Assembly (NCBI GenBank): GCA_030652805.1
Contig: JAUSPT010000071.1
Coordinates: 1 to 49,108, forward strand
DNA: 49,108 nt
Direction of reading: 5' to 3'
From: a bacterium
Lineage (GTDB): Bacteria; JAHJDO01
How positions within the stretch are numbered: the first letter of the stretch is position 1; every line of letters begins with the position of its first letter. Made by a program: the position numbers and the translations under genes. Below the pieces are notes generated by a model that was given only the letters and a program-made list of their open reading frames with translations, was not told where the DNA came from and ran no database searches. Below are positions 42,182-49,108 of the stretch, piece by piece.

Positions 42182-43972
42182 ATGCTGAACATTACGGTAA
42201 ATAATGCCCGCTTAGAAGTATCAGAAAATATAACGATTCTGGATGCTGCTAGAAAGATTGGAATAAAGATACCCACTTTATGTTATCTGGCGGATCTTCA
42301 GAACCCCGGATCATGCAGGATGTGTGTTGTAGAGGTAGAAGGAGCGAAAGCGCTTCAACCCTCATGTGTAACAAAAGTTTCTGAAGGCATGAAGATCCAC
42401 ACTAACACCAAAAAAGTGCGTGATGCCAGAAAGATAATATTGGAGCTGCTTTTAAGCGACCATCCATGGGAATGCAATACTTGTGACCGCAATCAGAGTT
42501 GCGAACTTCAGAAACTGGCGGATGAATATGGTATTAAGGAAGTTAGATTTCAGTCCGTAAGAGAGAGAATGCCTTTGGATGAAAGCACCCCCGGAATTGT
42601 CAGAGATCCAAATAAATGCATTCTTTGCAGAAGATGCGTTAGTGTGTGCCATGAGGTTCAGGGAGTAGACACATTAGCTCCAAGAGCGCGTGGGTTTGAT
42701 ACAATCATTGCGCCCGGGCAAGGAGATACGCTTGAAGAGGCTGTTTGTGTTCAGTGCGGACAGTGCGCTGCAGTTTGTCCTGTCGGAGCAATAAGTGAAA
42801 AAGATGATATTGACAAAGTGTGGACAGCTATTGATGATCCAAACAAGTTTGTGGTTGTTCAGACTGCTCCTGCAATTCGTGCAGCCCTTGGGGAATGCTT
42901 TGACCTAAAACCTGGAACTTTAATCAAAGGGAAAATGACAGCGGCTCTCAAAAGACTTGGATTTGATAAGGTATTTGATACTAACTTTACTGCTGATTTA
43001 ACTATTCTGGAGGAAGGCACAGAGCTTCTTACGAGGTTAAAGAAGGCACTGGTTGACAAGGATAAAAATGTAGCTCTGCCTATGTTTACTTCATGTTCGC
43101 CCGGATGGATAAATTACATGGAGAATTTTTATCCAGAACTAATTCCTAATGTATCCACCTGTAAGTCTCCTCAGCAGATGTTCGGAGCTATTGCAAAAAC
43201 ATACTATGCTAACAAAATTGGCAAGAAAAAAGAGGATATAGTAGTGGTATCTATCATGCCGTGTACTGCCAAAAAATTTGAGTGCAGTCGGGAGGAGATG
43301 AATGCCAGCGGAGTTAAGGACGTTGATTATGTGCTAACAACAAGAGAATTAGGCAGGTTTATTAAGCAGGCTGGCATAGACTTCGTGAATCTTCCTGATG
43401 AGGAAATGGATGCGCCTCTGGGTATATCTACTGGCGCTGCGGATATATTTGCAAATACCGGCGGAGTTATGGAAGCGGCTCTCAGAACAGCATATGAAAT
43501 TATTACAGGGAAAGAGCTGCCGTTTAATAAATTGCATGTTACTCCCATTCAAGGGCTTGACGGCCTAAAGGAAGCGTCTCTCAAGATAGAAGGCACAACA
43601 AAGGATTGGAGATTTCTTGAAGGTGTTACATTGAATGTTGCAGTTGCTCATGGTCTTGGAAATGCAAAGAAATTAATAGAATCAATAAAAAGCGGCAAAA
43701 AATCCTATCACTTTATAGAAGTCATGGCATGTCCCGGAGGCTGTATTGGCGGAGGCGGACAGCCGAGAATGACAACTAATGAAGTAAGACAGGCAAGAAT
43801 AAACGCAATATACAAAGAAGATGAAGGCAGAAAACTCAGAAAATCTCATGAAAATCCTGCAGTAAAGGAGATCTATGAGGAATTTCTTATAAAACCTCTC
43901 GGGGAAAAATCCCATCATCTTCTGCATACAACCTATACAAACAAAAAAGACCCATCCGAAAAGGAATGCTAA
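42182..43972 (+). CDS. hydA: [FeFe]-hydrogenase catalytic subunit HydA
   Basis: H-cluster protein with a NuoG-like N-terminus. Order: [2Fe-2S] ([20 protein letters not shown], with later PSC), His-ligated [4Fe-4S] ([17 protein letters not shown]), two [4Fe-4S] ([24 protein letters not shown]), then the H-domain: L1 [11 protein letters not shown]2 [13 protein letters not shown]3 [15 protein letters not shown], and a small-subunit-like tail. In L1 the usual CC pair is CS. The start is taken at 42182 because AAGGAG (42167-42172) is well spaced for it; 42161 would put this RBS inside the gene. At 596 aa it is of the HydA/HndD type. Maturation genes are not in the window. Confidence 0.94.
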   Translation: MLNITVNNARLEVSENITILDAARKIGIKIPTLCYLADLQNPGSCRMCVVEVEGAKALQPSCVTKVSEGMKIHTNTKKVRDARKIILELLLSDHPWECNTCDRNQSCELQKLADEYGIKEVRFQSVRERMPLDESTPGIVRDPNKCILCRRCVSVCHEVQGVDTLAPRARGFDTIIAPGQGDTLEEAVCVQCGQCAAVCPVGAISEKDDIDKVWTAIDDPNKFVVVQTAPAIRAALGECFDLKPGTLIKGKMTAALKRLGFDKVFDTNFTADLTILEEGTELLTRLKKALVDKDKNVALPMFTSCSPGWINYMENFYPELIPNVSTCKSPQQMFGAIAKTYYANKIGKKKEDIVVVSIMPCTAKKFECSREEMNASGVKDVDYVLTTRELGRFIKQAGIDFVNLPDEEMDAPLGISTGAADIFANTGGVMEAALRTAYEIITGKELPFNKLHVTPIQGLDGLKEASLKIEGTTKDWRFLEGVTLNVAVAHGLGNAKKLIESIKSGKKSYHFIEVMACPGGCIGGGGQPRMTTNEVRQARINAIYKEDEGRKLRKSHENPAVKEIYEEFLIKPLGEKSHHLLHTTYTNKKDPSEKEC

Positions 43973-44547
43973 TGACTAGACAAGAGGATCTTACATCCAA
44001 TCCTGCCCCACTCGGTTTGATGGGCTTTGGAATGACTACAGTGCTGTTAAATTTGCATAATGCTGGTCTTTTCGAGCTAGGTTCAATGATATTGGGGATG
44101 GGGATTTTTTATGGTGGGTTAGCCCAGGTCGTTGCTGGAATCATGGAATGGAAAAAAGGCAATACCTTTGGAACAACTGCATTTACATCCTATGGTTTTT
44201 TCTGGCTCTCTTTGGTTGCGTTGATTGTAATGCCTAAAATGGGATTGATTGCAGCACCGGAAAAATCAGCTATGGTAGCATATTTAATAATGTGGTGCAT
44301 TTTCACTGCAGTTCTATTTATTGGCACACTAAAATTGAACCGAGCGTTACAAATCGTGTTCGCCTCTCTAGCATTGCTCTTCTTTTTATTAGCCCTCGGG
44401 GACTTTACAAATAGCAGTACTATAAAACACATTGCAGGTTACGAAGGAATTTTCTGTGGCCTTTCTGCTATTTATGCCGCTTTAGCTCAAGTGCTTAACG
44501 AAGTATATGGAAAAACCGTCGCTCCCATTTGGCCTGTAAAAAATTAG
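43972..44547 (+). CDS. SatP/GPR1-FUN34-YaaH acetate transporter
   Basis: Membrane transporter for acetate or succinate, likely proton-coupled. The family motif [23 protein letters not shown] is at the N-terminus, followed by six hydrophobic helices ([36 protein letters not shown], and so on) and an end [20 protein letters not shown]. It has 191 aa. The ATG at 43972 overlaps the hydA stop (TAATG) and is spaced correctly from AAGGA (43960-43964). It implies that acetate is taken up or released along with H2 metabolism; direction unknown. Confidence 0.9.
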   Translation: MTRQEDLTSNPAPLGLMGFGMTTVLLNLHNAGLFELGSMILGMGIFYGGLAQVVAGIMEWKKGNTFGTTAFTSYGFFWLSLVALIVMPKMGLIAAPEKSAMVAYLIMWCIFTAVLFIGTLKLNRALQIVFASLALLFFLLALGDFTNSSTIKHIAGYEGIFCGLSAIYAALAQVLNEVYGKTVAPIWPVKN

Positions 44548-44645
44548 GTATCGTTGTAAAGAATAATCACCAAATCCGCGGAATTCCCAAAAACCGATAA
44601 TGGAAATGACTTGATAAAAAGCACCATATTGGTATCATTTATAAT

Positions 44646-45689
44646 GTGAATGTTATTTTAGGAATTTTAAAAGAGTCTTATTTTTTGCTGAACAAGATGT
44701 CTGTTTATTTGTTATTCGGATTTCTTTTTGCGGGAATTATTCATGTCTTTTTAAGAGAAGGAATGATCGCAAAATACTTAGGCAAAAATAATATAATGTC
44801 AGTAATAAAGGCATCTTTGTTTGGGATACCTCTCCCATTATGCTCATGCGGAGTGGTTCCTGCTGCATTGTCTCTGAAAAAAGATGGAGCAAGCAAAGGC
44901 TCTATCCTATCGTTTCTAATCTCAACGCCAACAACAGGGATTGATTCGATTTTTGCTACATATTCATTATTGGGTGGAGTTTTTGCGTTTTACCGTGTTA
45001 TTGCTGCTTTTATCACAGGTGTATTTGCAGGAATTGTCGCGAATATATTCTTTCGTGGAGAACAACCTTCTTCTAATACAGAGAATAAAAGCACGTGCAA
45101 AGCATGCGATAGCCATAAGCATTCTACGGAAAGCCACAATTTTTATGACAAGGTCAGGGGAGTCTTTAAATATGCATTTGTTGATTTGTTAAGAGACACC
45201 GGGGCATGGATTATTATAGGGATTCTAGCAGGCGGCGCTATATCATATTTTATTCCTGAAACTTTTTTCGCAAAATACATGGGTTCTGTATGGCAGTCTA
45301 TGTTAATAATGCTTATTGTGGGAATACCAATGTATGTTTGTTCTTCTGGATCAATTCCAATAGCTGCAGCACTTATATTAAAAGGGCTGAATCCAGGAGC
45401 AGCATTTGTCTTTCTTATGGTTGGTCCTGCAACAAATTCAGCCGCATTAACTGTTATTACGAAAGAATTTGGAATAAAGACTGTTATTATTTTCCTGGGA
45501 TCTATAATAATATGCAGTATATGTTTAGGAGTATTTTTGAACTATGCATGGCAATTCTTCAATGTTGATGTAACAGCACACATGATGCAGCATGGCAGGA
45601 TGATACCTCCATGGATTGAAATAGCAGCAAGCATTGTTTTATTATTGTGCATTTTTTATAGCAGGCTTTTTAGCGGAGTTAAAAAATGA
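44646..45689 (+). CDS. ArsP-like permease (PF03773-type)
   Basis: Integral-membrane permease of the ArsP/SO_0444 group, thought to export metalloid or metal species. About eight to ten helices, with LPLCSCGVVPAALSL (about residues 60-74), STPTTGIDSIFATYSLLGG, and in the second half VCSSGSIPIAAALILKGLNPGAAFVFLMVGPATNSAAL. A cytoplasmic loop at about residues 145-165 is rich in Cys and His (CKACDSHKHSTESH), a likely metal-binding site. The start is the GTG at 44646 with no clear RBS; TTGATA (44611-44616) and TATCAT (44633-44638) may form a promoter that yields a near-leaderless transcript. An ATG at residue 18 is an alternative. Confidence 0.82.
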   Translation: MNVILGILKESYFLLNKMSVYLLFGFLFAGIIHVFLREGMIAKYLGKNNIMSVIKASLFGIPLPLCSCGVVPAALSLKKDGASKGSILSFLISTPTTGIDSIFATYSLLGGVFAFYRVIAAFITGVFAGIVANIFFRGEQPSSNTENKSTCKACDSHKHSTESHNFYDKVRGVFKYAFVDLLRDTGAWIIIGILAGGAISYFIPETFFAKYMGSVWQSMLIMLIVGIPMYVCSSGSIPIAAALILKGLNPGAAFVFLMVGPATNSAALTVITKEFGIKTVIIFLGSIIICSICLGVFLNYAWQFFNVDVTAHMMQHGRMIPPWIEIAASIVLLLCIFYSRLFSGVKK

Positions 45690-46735
45690 AAAACATTAAA
45701 ATAGCATTTTTTGATACAAAACCGTATGATCAGGATTTTTTTGATAAGGTAAACGATAAGTACGGTTTCCCAATTAAGTATTTCAAAGGTCATTTAAACC
45801 ATGATGCCGCTAAGTTGACTCAAGGATACGAGGTAGTGTGCGCTTTTGTTAATGACGTTCTGGATAAGAAGGTAATCGGCACTTTAAAACAAAATGGGAT
45901 AGAACTTATTGCTATGAGATGCGCAGGATACAATAATGTTGATTTGAATGCCGCATACAAGAATATCCCTGTCGTAAGAGTACCTGCATACTCACCATAC
46001 GCTGTCGCTGAACATGCAACAGCGCTTATGATGGGTTTAAACAGAAAAATACATAAAGCTTATTATCGTACCCGCGATGGAAACTTCGCTATTAATGGTT
46101 TATTAGGATTTGATATGCACGGTAAGACAGCGGGCATAATTGGGACAGGGAAGATAGGAAGATGCCTTGCGCCAATTTTAAAGGGATTTGGTATGAATGT
46201 ACTTGCATATGATACATCCCCTGATAAAGCTTACGCAAAGGCTTCAGGTATCAGGTATGTTACGCTTTCTGAGCTTTATAGGTCTTCGGATATTATTTCG
46301 CTTCACTGTCCGTTAACCCCTGAAACAAATTACATGATAAATAAAGAAAGCATAGATCAGATGAAATCTGGCGTAACGATAATAAACACAGGAAGGGGTA
46401 AATTGATCAAAACACAGGCATTGATTAACGGCCTTAAAAGTGGAAAGATCGGAGCGGCAGGACTTGATGTTTACGAAGAAGAGAGTGAATATTTCTTTGA
46501 AGACTATTCATCTACTGTTATCAGCGATGATGTATTAGCAAGACTTATGACTTTCCCAAATGTTCTTATCACCTCACATCAGGGATTTTTCACCAGAGAG
46601 GCATTGACTAATATTGCAGAAACAACTTTGAATAATATTATTGAATTTTATAAAGACGGATATTTAAAAAACGAAATTTGTTATCGCTGTGAAAGTGATA
46701 AATGTAAGAAGAAATCTGGAAAAAGGTGTTTTTAA
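45686..46735 (+). CDS. D-2-hydroxyacid dehydrogenase (D-LDH-like)
   Basis: NAD-dependent D-isomer-specific 2-hydroxyacid dehydrogenase, resembling fermentative D-lactate dehydrogenases. The Rossmann motif is GIIGTGKIGRCLAPIL (about residue 150). Catalytic residues: Arg in INTGRGKLI, Glu in GLDVYEEESEYFF, His in ITSHQGFFTREAL. MRCAGYNNVDL and AEHATALMM support the D-LDH clade. The length of 349 aa is some 15-20 beyond usual, owing to a cysteine-rich tail (CYRCESDKCKKKSGKRC). It overlaps the permease by 4 bp. Confidence 0.9.
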   Translation: MKNIKIAFFDTKPYDQDFFDKVNDKYGFPIKYFKGHLNHDAAKLTQGYEVVCAFVNDVLDKKVIGTLKQNGIELIAMRCAGYNNVDLNAAYKNIPVVRVPAYSPYAVAEHATALMMGLNRKIHKAYYRTRDGNFAINGLLGFDMHGKTAGIIGTGKIGRCLAPILKGFGMNVLAYDTSPDKAYAKASGIRYVTLSELYRSSDIISLHCPLTPETNYMINKESIDQMKSGVTIINTGRGKLIKTQALINGLKSGKIGAAGLDVYEEESEYFFEDYSSTVISDDVLARLMTFPNVLITSHQGFFTREALTNIAETTLNNIIEFYKDGYLKNEICYRCESDKCKKKSGKRCF

Positions 46736-46766
46736 ATAAGGAAAGTATATAACAGGAGGAAAGGAA

Positions 46767-47276
46767 ATGAACGTTAGCACATTATTTAAATTAAGCTACG
46801 GGATGTATGTAGTGAGCTCCAAAAAAGACGGCGCATTTAACGGGCAAATCGCTAATACTGTTTTTCAGGTAACTGCAGAACCTCCTCAGATTAGCGTATG
46901 TATCAACAAAGAGAATTTGACCCATCAATTTATCCAGAAAAGCGGAGTTTTTACTGTGTCAATTTTAGAACGTGATGTGCCAATGGAATTTATCGGGCAC
47001 TTTGGTTTTAAATCCGGCAAAGAAGTAGAAAAATTCAAAGATATAGATTATAAGCTGGGAGCAACAGGGGCACCGGTGGTTATTCAAAACTGTCTGGGTT
47101 ATTTAGAGTGTGAAGTGACAGGAAATATCAATGTAGGAACGCATACTGTTTTTATTGGCAAAGTCGCAGAAGCCGAAGTACTTAAAGAGGGAGAACCAAT
47201 GACTTATGCCTATTATCACCAGGTAAAGAAAGGAAACTCTCCCAAAAACGCTCCTACGTATATTAAAGAAAAATAG
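46767..47276 (+). CDS. Flavin-reductase-like FMN-binding protein
   Basis: FMN-binding split-barrel protein, 169 aa, like the N-terminal half of high-molecular-weight rubredoxin (Hrb) of acetogens but without the rubredoxin half. It has FKLSYGMYVVSSKKDGAFNGQIANTVFQVT at the start, QISVCINKENLTHQFI, FTVSILE and HTVFIGKVAEAEVLKEGEPMTYAYYH. It may pass electrons to an oxygen- or NO-reducing enzyme. A strong RBS (ACAGGAGGAAAGG) is upstream. A membrane Fe-S protein and rubrerythrin lie downstream, suggesting oxygen defence. Confidence 0.87.
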   Translation: MNVSTLFKLSYGMYVVSSKKDGAFNGQIANTVFQVTAEPPQISVCINKENLTHQFIQKSGVFTVSILERDVPMEFIGHFGFKSGKEVEKFKDIDYKLGATGAPVVIQNCLGYLECEVTGNINVGTHTVFIGKVAEAEVLKEGEPMTYAYYHQVKKGNSPKNAPTYIKEK

Positions 47277-47293
47277 TTAAAATTTGAGAAGTT

Positions 47294-47944
47294 ATGAAAG
47301 GATTGACTCCTGAAGTCCTAAATCTTGTTTTAGATTATGAGGAGAAAAAGTCCGAAATAAGAAAACGATTAGAGGAGTTCAAGGAAGTCTGGAAGCAGCC
47401 TGATAAGCAAATATTCAGCGAACTTTGTTTTTGCCTATGCACTCCGCAAGCAAAAGCAATTTATTGCGGCAGGGCTATTTCTTCTCTTGAGAAAAAAGAA
47501 GTTCTTTTCAAGGGCAATGCCAGTCAGATAAGAAAAGGTTTAAACGCTATTCGTTTTCCCAATAACAAGACTCGTTACATTATGGAAGCGCGTAAACTTT
47601 TTACCGTGAATGGTATTATTAGAATAAAAAACAAAATTGACGAAAATAATATTTTTGAAACTCGTCAGTGGTTTGTCCGCAATGTTAAAGGATTTGGCTT
47701 TAAGGAAGCCAGCCATTTCCTGAGAAATATCGGTTTTGGCGATGATTTTGCCATACTTGATGTGCATATATTAAGAAGTATGATGAGATACGGAATTATT
47801 GATAAACAACCCAAAACTATAACTAAAAATCAATATTTGTGTTTAGAAAACGAACTAAGGCAATTCTCACAAAAAGCGAATGTTCCTATGGACGAAATAG
47901 ATCTATTGTTTTGGGCTTCTGAAACAGGTAAAATATTCAAATGA
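47294..47944 (+). CDS. Ogg2-type N-glycosylase/DNA lyase
   Basis: Base-excision repair enzyme for 8-oxoguanine, of the Ogg2 kind more often found in archaea and thermophiles. Signature: helix-hairpin-helix VKGFGFKEASHFLRNIGFG with the catalytic Lys, then FAILDVHILRSM with the catalytic Asp. The first half has IFSELCFCLCTPQAKAIYC, in line with family sequence SELAFCLLTPQS. It has 216 aa. It lies 17 bp after the flavin-reductase gene and 13 bp before the membrane Fe-S gene, linking DNA repair with the oxygen-protection genes. Confidence 0.87.
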   Translation: MKGLTPEVLNLVLDYEEKKSEIRKRLEEFKEVWKQPDKQIFSELCFCLCTPQAKAIYCGRAISSLEKKEVLFKGNASQIRKGLNAIRFPNNKTRYIMEARKLFTVNGIIRIKNKIDENNIFETRQWFVRNVKGFGFKEASHFLRNIGFGDDFAILDVHILRSMMRYGIIDKQPKTITKNQYLCLENELRQFSQKANVPMDEIDLLFWASETGKIFK

Positions 47945-47957
47945 AGAGGAGAGTTAA

Positions 47958-48419
47958 ATGAAGGGATCTCAATTAATAATGATATGGCTGCTTCCGATTA
48001 TTGTGATCGGGGGATTATTCTATCCAATACTAGGTTATTTGGTCATTGCAATGATGACTTCTCTCTTACTGCTTTCATATTTCAAAAGAGGACGATTTTG
48101 GTGTTGGTATTTGTGTCCAAGAGGGGCTTTCCTGGATATCGTGTTATCAAGATTCAGCGCAAAAAAACATGTTCCTAAAATTTTTACAAAGCAATGGTTT
48201 CGTTGGCTGATATTAATTATATTTATCAGCTTTTTAACATTTCGCATTATTCGAACAGGCGGTAATCTGATTGCCATAGGCGCAGTTTTTGTAACAATGT
48301 GTTTGGTAACAACTATAATTGCTATTGTCTTAGGCATTCCGATGAAACAGCGTGCATGGTGCACGATTTGCCCGATGGGAACTTTGCAGGAAAAAATTGA
48401 AAAAATAGTTGCTAAGTAA
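47958..48419 (+). CDS. NapH/CcoG-like membrane Fe-S protein
   Basis: A small (153 aa) membrane protein with four hydrophobic helices and two short Cys motifs: FWCWYLCPRGAFLD (about residues 48-61) and AWCTICPMGTLQEK (about residues 133-146). These resemble the CxxxCP motifs of NapH/RdxA-type polyferredoxins, but complete CxxCxxCxxxCP ferredoxin sites are missing. It may pass electrons across or along the membrane. RBS GAGGAG at 47945-47950. Confidence 0.82.
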   Translation: MKGSQLIMIWLLPIIVIGGLFYPILGYLVIAMMTSLLLLSYFKRGRFWCWYLCPRGAFLDIVLSRFSAKKHVPKIFTKQWFRWLILIIFISFLTFRIIRTGGNLIAIGAVFVTMCLVTTIIAIVLGIPMKQRAWCTICPMGTLQEKIEKIVAK

Positions 48420-48463
48420 TTATAAGAGCGATAGAATATAGACAATAAAAGAGGAGGTTAGTT

Positions 48464-48973
48464 ATGGGTAAGTCGATAAAAGGAACAAAGACTGAAAAAA
48501 ATCTGTTGGAGGCATTTACAGGGGAATCGCAAGCAAGAAATAAATATACCTATTTTGCGTCAAAAGCAAAAAAAGAAGGGTATGAACAAATAGCCGCGAT
48601 ATTTCTTGAAACTGCTGAAAATGAAAAAGAACATGCTAAACTGCATTTTAAAGAATTAGATGGCATAGGGAGTACTTCTGAGAATTTAAAAGCTGCTGCC
48701 GCCGGAGAAAATTATGAATGGACAAGCATGTATTCAAGAATGGCAAAAGAAGCTAAAGAAGAAGGATTTGACAGAATAGCCGCAATGTTTGAGGGTATTT
48801 TGGGAGTAGAAAAGAAACACGAAGAACGTTATAAAAAACTGTTAAAGAATATTGAAGATGGAGAAGTCTTCAAAAAAGATGGTAAAGTATACTGGAAATG
48901 CAGAAACTGCGGGCATATTCATGAAGGAACCAAAGCGCCTGAAGAATGTCCTGTATGTAAACATCCAACGTAA
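48464..48973 (+). CDS. Rubrerythrin
   Basis: NADH-linked peroxide-reducing di-iron protein of anaerobes. The four-helix di-iron site supplies ExxH-type ligands: [51 protein letters not shown] and [16 protein letters not shown]. The C-terminal rubredoxin domain is complete: [11 protein letters not shown] and CPVCKHP. It has 169 aa. The strong RBS GAGGAGG (48450-48456) suggests high expression. Electron donors could be the NAD(P)H-flavoprotein/rubredoxin-like genes just upstream. Confidence 0.95.
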   Translation: MGKSIKGTKTEKNLLEAFTGESQARNKYTYFASKAKKEGYEQIAAIFLETAENEKEHAKLHFKELDGIGSTSENLKAAAAGENYEWTSMYSRMAKEAKEEGFDRIAAMFEGILGVEKKHEERYKKLLKNIEDGEVFKKDGKVYWKCRNCGHIHEGTKAPEECPVCKHPT

Positions 48974-49007
48974 CAGTTTAGCTACAAAAAGTAATGAGAA
49001 AATTTAG

Positions 49008-49108
49008 ATGAGAAAATCAGCGAATAAATTTGAACGAAATAAAAATAATAATCAAGGCGATCTTGTTTGTGGCAAATCAAATTGTCTGAAGAGTTCGGGA
49101 GTTAGCCC
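49008..49108 (+). CDS. Possible start of a gene, cut by the window end
   Basis: An open frame begins with ATG at 49008 and runs 33 codons to the edge without a stop, with two Cys (LVCGKSNCLKSS). There is only a weak RBS (TGAGAA). It is too short to identify and could be chance. Confidence 0.25.
   Translation, partial: MRKSANKFERNKNNNQGDLVCGKSNCLKSSGVS

Noticed and set aside
36548-44432. Minus-strand ORFs of 60-115 aa opposite the hydrogenase genes
   Set aside because: Shadows of strongly conserved NuoE, NuoF, GltD and HydA frames.
44611-44645. Promoter TTGATA with the exact TATAAT at 44640
   Set aside because: The spacing is 23 bp, and the TATAAT touches the start codon; TATCAT at 44633 is the better -10.

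Overview
This is a 49 kb piece of an AT-rich bacterial genome from a strict anaerobe with acetogen-like redox metabolism. It carries the methyl-branch enzymes MetF, MetV and FolD of the Wood-Ljungdahl/folate pathway, several heterodisulfide-reductase (Hdr) flavoproteins, a NAD(P)-linked [FeFe]-hydrogenase, the NADH sensor Rex, an acetate transporter and rubrerythrin. A V/A-type ATPase subunit and many fused redox proteins fit an uncultured candidate-phylum bacterium (Omnitrophota-like or a neighbour). That placement is inference; no rRNA gene is present.

Layout. (1) 1-4.6 kb: a drug/metabolite exporter, a PP-loop RNA-thiolation-type enzyme, a compositionally foreign alpha-L-fucosidase followed by a cassette-like tail, and an aldo/keto reductase. 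(2) 4.6-12.0 kb: a tight plus-strand housekeeping run (PAP2 phosphatase, pyrF, a PilZ-flavodoxin protein, pyrE, aroC, V-ATPase subunit D, ispD, ispF, polX). A 1539-bp insertion sequence (11987-13525) has clipped the 3' end of polX; target duplication, inverted repeats and the lost polX codons are all readable. (3) 13.6-15.5 kb: purE and purD on the minus strand, with a promoter back-to-back with a consensus promoter for a tRNA-Met(CAT). (4) 15.5-32.8 kb: a roughly 17 kb minus-strand array from purH to an FlxA-like flavoprotein. It holds a split HdrA pair plus an MvhD-like protein, a small exported protein, folD, metV, metF, hdrC, a GAF-GAF-HD-GYP protein, a giant 1482-aa HdrA-GltD-HdrA fusion, and FlxD/C/B/A-like subunits. 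(5) 33.0-44.5 kb: a plus-strand operon headed by rex, with two Rex-type palindromes over its promoter. It encodes a set of signalling-like proteins (two DRTGG-like, CBS-HATPase, PHP, HATPase), then two NuoE/NuoF pairs (one NuoF fused to a GltD-type flavoprotein), one [FeFe]-hydrogenase catalytic subunit and a SatP-type transporter. (6) 44.6-49.1 kb: an ArsP-like permease, a D-2-hydroxyacid dehydrogenase, a flavin-reductase-like protein, an Ogg-type DNA glycosylase, a small membrane Fe-S protein and rubrerythrin.

How it works together (inference). Regions 4 and 5 look like two flavin-based electron-bifurcation systems facing away from one intergenic region. One is Hdr/Flx linked to methylene-THF reduction, the other a Rex-controlled hydrogenase. 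Both contain a GltD/NfnB-like module fused into the core flavoprotein. The most notable points are these fusions, the lack of HdrB, the uncharacterised signalling set ahead of the hydrogenase, the PilZ-flavodoxin protein, and dispersed 7-bp-phased repeats that also enter conserved genes.
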